Shown: positions 17,541 to 26,227, counted from the first letter of the stretch. The stretch: 64,000 bases of DNA from Paraburkholderia sp041321145 (GCF_041321145.1 NZ_JBGGWA010000007.1:1-64000); one strand, 5' to 3'. Made by a program: numbers and translations. Notes: generated from the sequence alone by a model not told the origin.

Positions 17541-17787
17541 ATATGGAGGTAATCGAAGAGATAGGTGGTTCCAAATATACCACTTGAGAATGGCGTCCAG
17601 ACCACATCGAAGGACCGTCCGCTTCAGGGTCTTCCCTACAGGATGAGTGGTACATCTGCCTAACCAAAATTATTAAAAATGTCGATTTTGGCTTGTTAAT
17701 GAACCACAAGTGGTTTAAATTTGCTCCATCGGTTCAGCACGAACTCAGCGTGTCCACCGTGAATTTTCAACACTCCGTGGGAAAAGC
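17541..17787. promoter_or_regulatory. Divergent promoter region with GntR-type operator repeats
   Basis: Three GTGGT motifs with ACCA or ACCAC partners: GTGGT 17565-17569 with ACCAC 17579-17583; GTGGT 17647-17651 with ACCA 17663-17666; and a perfect AACCAC-AA-GTGGTT palindrome at 17702-17715. FadR-type GntR proteins commonly bind TGGT-N-ACCA elements. The last site lies about 70 nt before the 17788 gene, the first about 25 nt from the regulator's own start. Binding is inferred. Confidence 0.55.
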
Positions 17788-18699
17788 ATGAACACAGACA
17801 AGACGACCTTTGATGCTGAGACGACAGCTTCGCTTCTCGAATACGCCACGCTTGTGAACGTCCTGCGCGAGACGATTGTGGAGTACGGGGCCGGACGCAT
17901 CGCTAGCCCCGAGCGCGTTGCCATTCCGTTGCAGCAAGGCGGGCTGATGCTCTCCATGCCGTCGAGCGCCGAAGACATTGCAATCCATAAGCTCGTGAAC
18001 GTCTGCCCCGGCAACATCGCGCGAAATCTGCCGACCATCAACGGGCAAGTCATCGCGTGTGACTCGATTACCGGCGAGATGATGTTCGTTCTGGACGGCC
18101 CGACGGTGACTGGCCGACGGACTGCCGCCGTCTCGGCGCTGGGCGCAATGACGCTTTCGAATGGTTCGCCCAAGGAAATCCTGGTCATCGGTACCGGCAA
18201 GCAGGCATCCAACCACGTCGAAGCGTTCGCCACACTCTTCCCCGACGCGCGAATCCTGTCGAAGGGCATCTCCGACGACGCCACGCGAAGCTTTGTCGAG
18301 CGTCAGAAGGCGGTCGCTCCGAGGCTTGAAGCGTTGCAAGGCGAGATTCCCGAATCCGTCGACGTGGTCGTTACCGTGACGACGAGCAAGCAGCCTGTTT
18401 ACAACGAAGCGGTACGCGCTGGTCGCCTGGTAATCGGCGTAGGCGCATTTACTCCGGACGCTGCTGAAATCAGCAAGCAGGTCGTCGATGGCAGCTTCGT
18501 GGTCGTCGACGACCCGGTTGGCGCGAAGCATGAGGCAGGCGACCTTATCCTGGCCAACTTCGACTGGAGCAGGGCTGGCTCTTTGGCGCAAGCGATTCAA
18601 GGTCAGCTGAGCCCCGGTGCACCGGTTTTCTTCAAGAGTGTCGGATGCGCTGCATGGGACCTGGCAGCTTGCCGAGTCGCCCGCAAAGCGCTCGGTTAG
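17788..18699 (+). CDS. Delta1-pyrroline-2-carboxylate reductase-like (ornithine cyclodeaminase family)
   Basis: 303 aa. Ornithine cyclodeaminase/mu-crystallin fold: an N-terminal substrate domain with GGLMLSMPSSAEDIAIHKLVN, and a Rossmann domain with EILVIGTGKQASNHVEAF near 130-150. In hydroxyproline catabolism a member of this family (LhpI type) reduces Delta1-pyrroline-2-carboxylate to L-proline with NAD(P)H, exactly the product expected from aconitase X. Location beside the GntR regulator and 2.5 kb from aconitase X supports this. Ornithine cyclodeaminase or alanine dehydrogenase activity cannot be excluded by sequence alone. Confidence 0.8.
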   Translation: MNTDKTTFDAETTASLLEYATLVNVLRETIVEYGAGRIASPERVAIPLQQGGLMLSMPSSAEDIAIHKLVNVCPGNIARNLPTINGQVIACDSITGEMMFVLDGPTVTGRRTAAVSALGAMTLSNGSPKEILVIGTGKQASNHVEAFATLFPDARILSKGISDDATRSFVERQKAVAPRLEALQGEIPESVDVVVTVTTSKQPVYNEAVRAGRLVIGVGAFTPDAAEISKQVVDGSFVVVDDPVGAKHEAGDLILANFDWSRAGSLAQAIQGQLSPGAPVFFKSVGCAAWDLAACRVARKALG

Positions 18700-18964
18700 T
18701 CGAAAGGCGGCTGCGGCACCACGCAGGACGGGAATGCCGCATGCGAACTCGCCAACGACGCGTTTGACCACGATCGGACGCTCCCGCTTTCCGGACTCTG
18801 GCGCGGTCGCTATGTCATGATGGCGCGTGTGAAGACACCAACGACGGCCGCACGGCCCGTCGGGCGCAGGAGGTCAAAGTGACGGATGAATCGTGCCCAT
18901 TGGTCGGCCGACGGGTAGCGAGGTCCGCCACCGCCACATGCCCATCTGGCTTAAAGGAGGACTG

Positions 18965-19639
18965 ATGCGTCTGAAACATTACTGTGCATTGCTGCTGTAT
19001 ATAGCAGCGCTTGGTTCAACCGCAGCACGGGCGAGCGATATTCAATGTGCGACCACGCGACAACCAGCAGAGCGCGCGATATGCGACCACACCATCCTGA
19101 ACAACGAATACGACGATGTCTTCGCGCAGCAACAGGCTTTGCTGAGAAGTGGAAAGCTCTCACGCGAACAACTCGCTCAGTGGAGGCAATCGCGGAACGC
19201 CTGCACCGACGTTCATTGCATCGACGGCGTATTTGCCCGGTGGGCGGTGATGGCCAAGTCTGTCGAAACCCCTTCTCGCGCCGCAGTGGCCCCGGTTATG
19301 GCCTCCGCTACTGCCATGGCCCCGGTCGGACCTGCTTCGGAAGCAATCGTCCTTCCGGCATCCCAAGCCTTGCCGACATCGGAAGCCTCTCTTGTGCGTC
19401 AAGGGAGTGCCGCCGGCGTGGCGCTTCCGAAACCCGTGGAGGCCCACGCCTCTTCACCTACGGTCGCTTCTGCTCCCTTGAGCGCGAGTGAATCGCGTGG
19501 CACAACCGGCATGAGCGGGGGCCTGTTGGCGGCCCTGATCGTAGCGGTTGGATTCGGCGCGCTCTTTCAACGCCGAAGGAGGAACGGCGGAAGCGCCGGG
19601 GAACCACCTGGTCATGTTCGCCGCAAGGACAAGCCGTGA
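18965..19639 (+). CDS. Secreted/membrane-anchored LprI-N domain protein
   Basis: 224 aa from ATG 18965, with AAAGGAGG upstream; the longer frame adds 24 residues before the signal peptide. Residues 1-23 are a signal peptide ending AARA. Residues about 25-95 match the DUF1311/LprI N-terminal type: CATTRQPAERAICDH ... NNEYDDVFAQQ ... RNACTDVHC, with four cysteines suited to two disulfides. A 95-residue Ala/Ser/Pro-rich linker follows, then one membrane helix (GGLLAALIVAVGFGALF) and an Arg-rich tail, so the domain is likely held in the periplasm on a C-terminal anchor. LprI relatives include lysozyme inhibitors; function here is unknown. Confidence 0.7.
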   Translation: MRLKHYCALLLYIAALGSTAARASDIQCATTRQPAERAICDHTILNNEYDDVFAQQQALLRSGKLSREQLAQWRQSRNACTDVHCIDGVFARWAVMAKSVETPSRAAVAPVMASATAMAPVGPASEAIVLPASQALPTSEASLVRQGSAAGVALPKPVEAHASSPTVASAPLSASESRGTTGMSGGLLAALIVAVGFGALFQRRRRNGGSAGEPPGHVRRKDKP

Positions 19640-19838
19640 GCGGACCCTACTGAGATGGGACGAGAAGCCCCTCCGAGTTGGGCCAGTTTGTTGTGTGAAA
19701 AGCCAGCTGGAACAGGTTTGATTGCGATAGGACAGGTATTGTTTGCGAGCCACCACACGCAGGAAGTTCTGTTGGAGGCGATGCACCGGGTGGTAACATT
19801 TGTTGTCATCCTTATCGACCGCTCGCCCGGACCATCGC

Positions 19839-20693
19839 ATGCCAGACAGTTTCGACCAGCTCGCCGCCCTGATCCGGGCGCGCTTCTCCGAACTGAGTCC
19901 GCAGTTCCAGATGGGAGCAGGTTTCCTGCTCGACCATCCCGACGAAGTCGCGGTCTCGTCGATGCGCAAAGTGGCCGAACGGGCCCAGGTGCAACCGGCG
20001 TCGCTGGTGCGCCTGTCGCAGCAACTGGGTTTTCCCGGCTGGAACGAATTGCGCAACCTGTTCGTCGCGCGCGTGCGCACGCGACCCGAGCCGCTCACCA
20101 GCCGCGCCCGGTCGCTGGTCAAATCCAAAGACGCACTGGCGAGCGATCTGCTGGTCGCGCAACAGCACAATCTTGAAGTCACTGCCGCACATAACGGTCG
20201 CGTGATCGTGGAAGCGGCGCGTCTTTTGAGGCGCGCGCCGCATGTGCATGTGGCCGGCTTCCGCTCCTGTTATGCGGTGGCGTTTGGCCTCGTCTATGGC
20301 TACCGGCTGTTCCGCTCCTCCGTGTCGCTGCTCAATGGCGAGGCCGGCACGCTGGAGATGCAACTGCGCACGGTTGAACGCGACAGCGCGACCATCGTGA
20401 TCAGTTTCGCGCCGTATTCAGTCGAAGCGGCGCGCGTGGCCGAAGCTGCGCTGGAAAAAGGCAGCAAGCTGATCGCGATCACCGACAGCGCGGTCTCGCC
20501 GATCGCGTTGAATGCCGACAAAGTGCTGATCTTCTCGCACGAGAGCCCGTCGTTCTTCCCGTCGCTGGTGGCAGCCACGGCGATCGCCGAATCGCTGGTC
20601 GCGCATTTGCTCGCGCTGGAAGGGGCCGGTGCCGTAGAGCAACTGGGCATCGCTGAGCAATCGCTGCACGCGAAGGGCGCATACGTGCCTTGA
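19839..20693 (+). CDS. MurR/RpiR-family transcriptional regulator
   Basis: 284 aa from ATG 19839 (MPDSFDQLAALIRARF). The N-terminal HTH_6 domain (about 1-75) contains VSSMRKVAERAQVQPASLVRLSQQLGFPGWNELR, and a SIS sugar-isomerase-like domain (about 125-260) contains RAPHVHVAGFRSCYAVA and SATIVISFAPYSVEAARVAEAA. RpiR regulators sense phosphosugars or, in aminotransferase contexts, amino-acid-derived ligands. The next gene on the same strand is a ruined class III aminotransferase, perhaps its former target. Confidence 0.85.
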   Translation: MPDSFDQLAALIRARFSELSPQFQMGAGFLLDHPDEVAVSSMRKVAERAQVQPASLVRLSQQLGFPGWNELRNLFVARVRTRPEPLTSRARSLVKSKDALASDLLVAQQHNLEVTAAHNGRVIVEAARLLRRAPHVHVAGFRSCYAVAFGLVYGYRLFRSSVSLLNGEAGTLEMQLRTVERDSATIVISFAPYSVEAARVAEAALEKGSKLIAITDSAVSPIALNADKVLIFSHESPSFFPSLVAATAIAESLVAHLLALEGAGAVEQLGIAEQSLHAKGAYVP

Positions 20694-20921
20694 TGTCCCT
20701 CGTCTGACCCAGCTGATGTCTGCACGGAACACCGTTCGGCTCATCGCGACGCCGCCTGACAGCAAATGTTGTTTTGCAATATAAACGCATACCGATTGTT
20801 GAATGGGTGCGGGTTGTGGCGTCGAAGCAGACTGCAGGACCGCGCGCCTTCGGGCCTGCCGATTTACCGCGACGATCGGCGTCTGAACAGCCGGTTCAAA
20901 TAGAAAGGAAAAGTGAAAACC

Positions 20922-21662
20922 ATGTCCGGGGTATTTCATCGTTCACCGAAGCAGTCGCTCCCGATTGCTGTCGGTGGCGATGGCATCGAAATCATCGATT
21001 CCACCGGCAAGCGCTATATCGATGCCTCGGGAGGCGCCGCCGTCTCGTGTCTAGGCCACAGCAATCAGCGCGTGATCGACGCACGGGCTACCTCTATGCA
21101 TGTGAAGAAGACGGCATCGCACCGGACATGCTGACCATCGCCAAGGGGCTCGGCGCCGGCTACCAGCCGATCGGCGCGACGCTGGTCAGCGACCGGATTT
21201 ACCAGACGATTGTCGGCGGCTCGGGCTTTTTTCAGCACGGGCATACGTATATCGGCCACGCTACCGCCTGCGCCGCGGCGCTCGAAGTGCAACACGTGAT
21301 TGCCGACGACAATCTGCTCGCGAACGTGCAGGCGCGCGGCGAGCAGTTGCGCGCCCGGCTGCGCGAGCACTATGCGCAGCATCCGTATATCGGCGACGTG
21401 CGCGGGCGAGGTCTCTTTGTCGGCGTTGAGCTGGTGAAGGATCGCGACCAGGACCCCCTTCGACGCGAAGCTGAAACTGCACGCGGCGATCCGACGTGAA
21501 GCGTACGCGCGTGGTTTGATGGTGTATCCGATGGGCGGCACGGCCGACGGTAAGATCGGCGATCATGTGCTGCTGGCGCCGCCGTTCATCTGCACGGCGC
21601 GCGACATCGACGAGATCGTCAGCCGCGTTGCCGATGCGATCGAAGCCGCGCTGGCCACTTGA
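20922..21662 (+). pseudogene. Degraded class III (PLP) aminotransferase
   Basis: Three pieces of one protein lie in order in different frames. Frame one from 20922 gives about 54 residues (FHRSPKQSLPIAVGGDGIEI ... GGAAVSCLGHSN). At about 21083 the sequence jumps to GYLYACEEDGIAPDMLTIAKGLGAGYQPIG in another frame, meaning roughly 190 codons of the middle are missing. The second piece retains the PLP-lysine motif (TIAKGLG). Near 21450 a one-base shift around a C5 tract moves to the C-terminal piece (FDAKLKLHAAIRREAYARGL ... RVADAIEAALAT, stop 21660-21662). It cannot make a working enzyme. The expected intact size is about 440 aa. Confidence 0.8.
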
Positions 21663-21690
21663 AATCACTCCAACATCTGCGAGATTTGCG

Positions 21691-22245
21691 ATGACCGAGC
21701 GTTTGCCTCATTTCGAACTATCCGACGCCACGCCTGAGCAGGAGGCGGTGCTCGACGAGATTTTGTCCGGTCCACGCGGTAACCTGAACGGCCCGTTTCT
21801 CGGCTGGATTCACAGCCCGGAACTGGCCCAGCAGGCGCAGCGTCTCGGCGCGTTTTGCCGCTATCGAACGGGTTTGCCGTTGCGCCTGTCGGAGCTGGCG
21901 ATTCTGGTGACGGCGGCGCGCTGGCAGGCGCAGGCCGAGTGGTACATCCACTATCCGATCGCATTGGAAGCAGGCATAGCCGAAGCGGATGCCGAGGCGA
22001 TCCGCCAAGGGCAGCGTCCGGCCTTCGCGCACGCCGATGACGCGTTGATCCACGACTTCGCCAGCGAACTGTACGACACCAAACGGGTTTCGGATGCCAC
22101 CTATGCGAGGGCGGTCGGGCGCTTCGGCCATCAGGTGGTGATTAACCTGGTGGGCTTGCTCGGCTACTACGCGTTGGTGGCGATGACGCTGAACGTATTC
22201 GACATGCGGGCCTTGGGGCAGGAGAGCTTGCCGTTCGCCGAGTAG
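21691..22245 (+). CDS. Carboxymuconolactone decarboxylase-family protein
   Basis: 184 aa from ATG 21691; the frame is open upstream over the pseudogene tail. Helical CMD fold: NLNGPFLGWIHSPELAQQAQRLGAFCRY, then LRLSELAILVTAARWQAQAEWYIHYPIALEAGI. The AhpD-type CxxC pair is absent; Glu and His (EWYIH) take that place, as in gamma-carboxymuconolactone decarboxylase-like proteins. It starts 28 nt after the aminotransferase remnant and may have been in its operon. It is not adjacent to the cat genes, and its substrate is unknown. Confidence 0.75.
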   Translation: MTERLPHFELSDATPEQEAVLDEILSGPRGNLNGPFLGWIHSPELAQQAQRLGAFCRYRTGLPLRLSELAILVTAARWQAQAEWYIHYPIALEAGIAEADAEAIRQGQRPAFAHADDALIHDFASELYDTKRVSDATYARAVGRFGHQVVINLVGLLGYYALVAMTLNVFDMRALGQESLPFAE

Positions 22246-22538
22246 CGGCCGCGGCGCGGGGTTCGGTTCCGACCGGTAGGACGGATTGTTGCGGACGTGG
22301 GTATCGTTAAGCGGCGGCTTTCATTGTCGACACCGTCATCACGCTGGCACGCGGAAGCGCCTATGATGAAATTCGGTCCACGCCCGCGCCTGCAGCGCCG
22401 CGCGGCATGCCCCGCAGGAAGTCCACCAGGGGCACTCGCGACCGATGTCGAAACCGCAAGCACCCCGGTGGGACCGTTGCGGTCGGCATCACGCAGGGTT
22501 TTGGAGCGGCGCGAAGCAGGGCATACCAGGAGAGAGCG

Positions 22539-22964
22539 ATGAAGCGCAAGGCATCAGCAGTCTGGCAAGGCAGCCTGCAAGACGGCAAAGGCTCGATTTC
22601 CACCGACAGCGGCGTCCTCAAGGAAACTCAATACTCGTTTGCGACACGCTTCGCGGACGGCATCGGCACGAATCCGGAAGAGCTGATTGCGGCTGCGCAT
22701 GCGGGGTGTTTTTCCATGGCGTTATCGGCGGAACTGGGCAAGGCCGGCATCAAGCCCGAACGTATCGGCACCACGGCAACCGTCACCCTCGACAAGGACG
22801 GTGGCGGCTTTTCGATTACCGCGGTGCACCTCGATGTGGCGGTGAAAATCCCCGGCGGCGACAAAGCCGCATTCGAGAAGGCCACCGCGGACGCCAAGGC
22901 GGGCTGCCCGGTTTCCAAGGTACTGAACGCCACCATCACGATGGACGCGAAGCTCGAAACCTGA
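22539..22964 (+). CDS. OsmC-family peroxiredoxin
   Basis: 141 aa from ATG 22539, after GGAGAG. It has the two redox cysteines of the OsmC family, in AAAHAGCFSMALS and DAKAGCPVSKVLNA, with ISTDSGVLKETQYSFATRF near the start. It reduces organic hydroperoxides in the cytoplasm. It is monocistronic, with a 14-bp hairpin after the stop. Length and spacing of the cysteines are typical of OsmC rather than Ohr. Confidence 0.9.
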   Translation: MKRKASAVWQGSLQDGKGSISTDSGVLKETQYSFATRFADGIGTNPEELIAAAHAGCFSMALSAELGKAGIKPERIGTTATVTLDKDGGGFSITAVHLDVAVKIPGGDKAAFEKATADAKAGCPVSKVLNATITMDAKLET

Positions 22965-22993
22965 GCGCGGTTCGTCTGTTGCAGACACCAGCA

Positions 22994-23031
22994 GGTCGGG
23001 TCGGCAAGGGTAGCCAGTTGCCGGCCCGACC
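22994..23031 (+). terminator. Terminator hairpin after osmC-like gene
   Basis: A 14-bp stem (22994-23007 with 23018-23031) with one G-T wobble and a 10-nt loop, followed by TCATTTG. The stem is strong but the U-tract is poor. Confidence 0.6.
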
Positions 23032-23125
23032 TCATTTGCCATTCAATTGCCCTTTAACAACCTGACGACGCTCCGGCAGCGCATGGGCGCGAAACGCCGG
23101 CCGCCGTTTTTCGATAGGACCGTCG

Positions 23126-23974
23126 ATGACAACGCAAACCGAAAAAGCACGGCAATTCCAGTCATATCACGCAGCGGGCGAAGCCTTCATCATCCCGAAT
23201 CCCTGGGACATCGGCACCGCGCGGCTGCTGGCGCTGGCAGGCTTCAAGGCGCTCGCTACCAGCAGCGCAGGCTATGCGTTTTCACGCGGCTTGCCGGATA
23301 ACGCCATCGGCCGCGCGCAGATGATGGTGCATCTCGCCGAGATCGCCGGCGCCACCGATTTGCCGGTCAGCGCCGATCTGGAAAACGGCTTCGGCGACGC
23401 TCCGGAAGACTGCGCCGAAACGATCATGCAGGCGGCCGCCGCGGGTGTGGTCGGCGGTTCGATCGAGGATGCCACCGGTCGTGCCGATGCGCCGATCTAC
23501 CCGTTCGACGCCGCCGTGGAGCGCGTACGCGCTGCGGCCGAAGCGGCGCGCGCGCTGCCGTTTCCATTTACGCTGACGGCGCGCGCCGAGAACTATCTGG
23601 TGGGCCGGCCCGATATCGACGATACGATCCGGCGCCTGCAGGCTTTTCAGGAAGCCGGTGCCGACGTGCTTTACGCGCCCGGGCTAAAAACCCGCGAGGA
23701 AATCGCCGCGGTGGTCGGCGCGCTCGATCGGCCGGTCAATGTGTTGATGGGGCTGCAAGGCGTTCTGCTCAGTTTCGACGACCTGCGGGCGCTGGGTGTG
23801 CGACGTGTCAGTGTGGGCGGTTCGCTGGCGCGCGCGGCGTTGGGCGCGTTTTTAAGGGCGGCGCACGAAATGCGCGATCACGGCACCTTCAACTACACGA
23901 AGGAAGCCGCCAGCGGCAGTGAGATCAACCAGCTGTTTGCGACGGCCGCGCAGAAGTGGCAGAAGCCGCTCTGA
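23126..23974 (+). CDS. PEP mutase/isocitrate lyase-superfamily enzyme
   Basis: 282 aa. A TIM-barrel of the phosphoenolpyruvate mutase/isocitrate lyase superfamily: FIIPNPWDIGTARLLALAGFKALATSSAGYAF, VSADLENGFGD with the metal-binding Asp and Glu, GSIEDATG, and FTLTARAENYLVGRPDIDDTI. The KKCGH loop of isocitrate and methylisocitrate lyases is missing, so a lyase of that kind is unlikely. Oxaloacetate decarboxylase, phosphonopyruvate hydrolase or a related C-C or P-C hydrolase is possible. It stands alone between osmC and tetR, and no phosphonate genes are nearby. Confidence 0.75.
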   Translation: MTTQTEKARQFQSYHAAGEAFIIPNPWDIGTARLLALAGFKALATSSAGYAFSRGLPDNAIGRAQMMVHLAEIAGATDLPVSADLENGFGDAPEDCAETIMQAAAAGVVGGSIEDATGRADAPIYPFDAAVERVRAAAEAARALPFPFTLTARAENYLVGRPDIDDTIRRLQAFQEAGADVLYAPGLKTREEIAAVVGALDRPVNVLMGLQGVLLSFDDLRALGVRRVSVGGSLARAALGAFLRAAHEMRDHGTFNYTKEAASGSEINQLFATAAQKWQKPL

Positions 23975-24011
23975 GACAGTTGGTGCTCAGCCTACGAAGT
24001 CACGCCTTGCT

Positions 24012-24030
24012 TTATTGAACGGTTAGTCAT
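24012..24030. promoter_or_regulatory. TetR operator-like repeat, copy 1
   Basis: TTATTGAACGGTTAGTCAT, ending 12 nt before the tetR start, matches the element in front of the MFS gene at 16 of 19 positions. It is less symmetric than copy 2. It is a likely autoregulatory site. Confidence 0.55.
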
Positions 24031-24042
24031 AATATCCGTTCC

Positions 24043-24681
24043 ATGAAGCAATCTGACAACTCAAAGCAATCCGCGAAAAAAGCGGGCGAAGCCTGCCTCC
24101 GCGGCCGGCCGCGCGAGTTCGACACGGACACCGTGTTGGCGAGCGCGAGCCAGGTTTTCTGGAACCACGGCTATCACGCCACCTCGATAGACGACCTGTG
24201 CAAGGCCACCGGCCTGTTGCGCGGCAGCCTGTACGGGGTTTTCGGCGACAAGCACGGCATCATGCTCGCCGCGCTCGACCATTACGCGGAAGGTTCGGTC
24301 GCGCGGCTGGCCGAGCGGCTGAACGCGCCGGTGGCAGCGGAAGAAGCGCTGCGCAATGCCTTGCTGCATTACGCGAGGGTCGCGTGCGCGCTGACCGGCG
24401 AGCGCAGTTGCTTTATCACCAACACTACGCTGGAAATGCAGCCCGACGACGAGGCGTTGCGAACCCGCGTCGCGGCGATTCAGCGCCGTATGGCGACCTT
24501 GCTGGCGGCGTCGGTGATTCGCGGCCAGGCGAGCGGCGCCTTCAATTCCACGCTCGACGAACAAGCCGTTGGCGATTTCCTGCTGTGCGTGATGCAAGGA
24601 CTGCGAGTATTGGGGCGGGTGGCGCATAAGGAAGACGCGCTGATCGGCATCGTGGACGTCGCCATGCGGGCGCTCGTCTGA
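24043..24681 (+). CDS. TetR-family repressor of the adjacent efflux gene
   Basis: 212 aa. The N-terminal HTH (about 20-70) is RGRPREFDTDTVLASASQVFWNHGYHATSIDDLCKATGLLRGSLYGVFGDKHGI. The remaining helical domain contains ERSCFITNTTLEMQPDD and would bind the inducer. It lies 31 bp before a DHA2 exporter on the same strand, and near-identical operator-like sequences precede both genes. This is the usual drug-responsive repressor-pump arrangement; the inducer is unknown. Confidence 0.88.
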   Translation: MKQSDNSKQSAKKAGEACLRGRPREFDTDTVLASASQVFWNHGYHATSIDDLCKATGLLRGSLYGVFGDKHGIMLAALDHYAEGSVARLAERLNAPVAAEEALRNALLHYARVACALTGERSCFITNTTLEMQPDDEALRTRVAAIQRRMATLLAASVIRGQASGAFNSTLDEQAVGDFLLCVMQGLRVLGRVAHKEDALIGIVDVAMRALV

Positions 24682-24695
24682 ATTTTTTTACCTAA

Positions 24696-24714
24696 TTATT
24701 GAACGATCGGTCAT
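24696..24714. promoter_or_regulatory. TetR operator-like repeat, copy 2, overlapping the MFS start
   Basis: TTATTGAACGATCGGTCAT contains TGAACGATCGGTCA, symmetric at 12 of 14 positions, and its last two bases are the A and T of the MFS start codon at 24713. Repressor bound here would block the gene directly. No Shine-Dalgarno is visible ahead of that ATG, so translation may be leaderless, coupled to tetR, or start further in. Confidence 0.6.
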
Positions 24715-26227
24715 GAATAGCGAAGCCATCAAGTCCGCTCCGGCGGCATTCGTTGGACCTAGGCCGGCTGGTGCCGGCGCTGCAGCGGCCGCTGTCGAAA
24801 AGCCCGCGCCGGGCTTCGAGCGCCAAGGGCTCGCGCTCGCCGTGCTGTTCGTCGGCGCCTTTCTCGCGCCGCTCGACTATTTCATCGTCAACCTCGCACT
24901 GCCATCGATTCGCACCGGCCTGAACGCGACCGACGCCCAATTGCAACTCGTGGTGTCCGCCTATGCATCCGCGTACGCCGTGTTGCTGATTACAGGCGGG
25001 CGGCTCGGCGATCTGTTCGGGCGGCGGCGCATGTTCATGACGGGAATGGCGGCATTCGTTGTCGCTTCCGCGCTGTGCGGCTTCGCCACCAGCGGCCATA
25101 TGCTGGTGATCTCGCGGATCGTGCAGGGCATCGCGGCCGCGGTGATGGCGCCGCAAGTGCTCGCGACCCTCCGCGCGGTCGTGCCACTGCATCGGCAGAC
25201 CAAGGTAATGAGCCTCTACGGTTTCGTATTCGGGCTTTCGTCGATCGTCGGCCAACTGGGCGGCGGCGCGCTGATCACCTATCACCCGTTCGGGCTCGAC
25301 TGGCGCATCATTTTTCTGATCAATATTCCGATCGGCATCGTGGCGTTCATCGGCACGTGGAAGTTCGTGCCGGAAAATCAGCCGGCTGCGAGTACCGGCA
25401 TCGACCTGAAGGGCGTCGCGCTGCTCTCGGCGGTGTTGCTGCTGGTCATCTATCCGATGACGCACGGCCGCGAAGCCGGCTGGCCTGTGTGGACCTTCGT
25501 GATGTTCGCGCTTGCCGTGCCCGCGTTCGCGCTATTCGTGGCGACCGAGCGGCGCGTCGAGCGCGGCGGCGGCCATCCGCTGGTGGATCTGCAATTGTTC
25601 CGCAACCCGGCCTTCGCACTCGGTCTTGTGCTCGCGTTCCTGTTCTACTGCAACAGCGCGTTTTTCCTGACCTACGGAATCTTCCTGCAAACCGGTTTGC
25701 ACTGGACGCCGCTCGCTTCGGGCATGGCCATCATGCCGTTCGCGATTGGCTTCGTGGTCGGGCCGTTGACGTCGCCGGCCGTGGTCAAGCGCATCGGCGG
25801 TCATGTGCTGGCGCTCGGCTTTTCGATGATGACGGTCGGCTTCACGGTCACGGGGTGGTCCGCGACTCATGCCGCCACGCCGGATCTGCTGTTCTATTGC
25901 GGACTGGTGTGCGCCGGCGTGGGCCACGGCCTGCTGTTGCCGTCGATCATGCGCATCGTGCTGCTGGAAGTCGCGCCGGAAAAGGCGGGGCTCGCCTCGG
26001 GCGTGGTGTCGTCGACGCTGCAGATCGGTTCGGCGTTCGGCACGGCGGCTATCAGCGGCGCGTTCTTCGGCGTGATCGGCGGCCGCGCAACGCCGGGCGC
26101 CTATGCGCACGCGTTCCAGTTCAGCCTTGCGATCAACGCGGTTCTGATGTTCGTGTGTATCGGTTTGAGCGTGCTGCTGGTGCGACATCAGAAACTGGCA
26201 TTGCGCCGCGCTGCCCAGCTGGTTTGA
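24713..26227 (+). CDS. DHA2-type (14-TM) MFS drug exporter
   Basis: 504 aa with about 14 hydrophobic segments. EmrB/QacA-like motifs: LAPLDYFIVNLALPSI in TM1, GGRLGDLFGRRRMFM after TM2, and GIAAAVMAPQVLATLR in TM4. It probably exports lipophilic drugs or metabolites by proton antiport. The start at 24713 lies inside the operator-like repeat and has no clear ribosome site; the next in-frame ATGs are within the transmembrane region, so 24713 is kept. No EmrA-type adaptor gene is present. Confidence 0.85.
   Translation: MNSEAIKSAPAAFVGPRPAGAGAAAAAVEKPAPGFERQGLALAVLFVGAFLAPLDYFIVNLALPSIRTGLNATDAQLQLVVSAYASAYAVLLITGGRLGDLFGRRRMFMTGMAAFVVASALCGFATSGHMLVISRIVQGIAAAVMAPQVLATLRAVVPLHRQTKVMSLYGFVFGLSSIVGQLGGGALITYHPFGLDWRIIFLINIPIGIVAFIGTWKFVPENQPAASTGIDLKGVALLSAVLLLVIYPMTHGREAGWPVWTFVMFALAVPAFALFVATERRVERGGGHPLVDLQLFRNPAFALGLVLAFLFYCNSAFFLTYGIFLQTGLHWTPLASGMAIMPFAIGFVVGPLTSPAVVKRIGGHVLALGFSMMTVGFTVTGWSATHAATPDLLFYCGLVCAGVGHGLLLPSIMRIVLLEVAPEKAGLASGVVSSTLQIGSAFGTAAISGAFFGVIGGRATPGAYAHAFQFSLAINAVLMFVCIGLSVLLVRHQKLALRRAAQLV

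Noticed and set aside
21691..22245. Assignment of the CMD-family protein as the pathway enzyme PcaC
   Set aside because: It is not near protocatechuate genes and its sequence is only family-level similar, so no pathway role or symbol is given.
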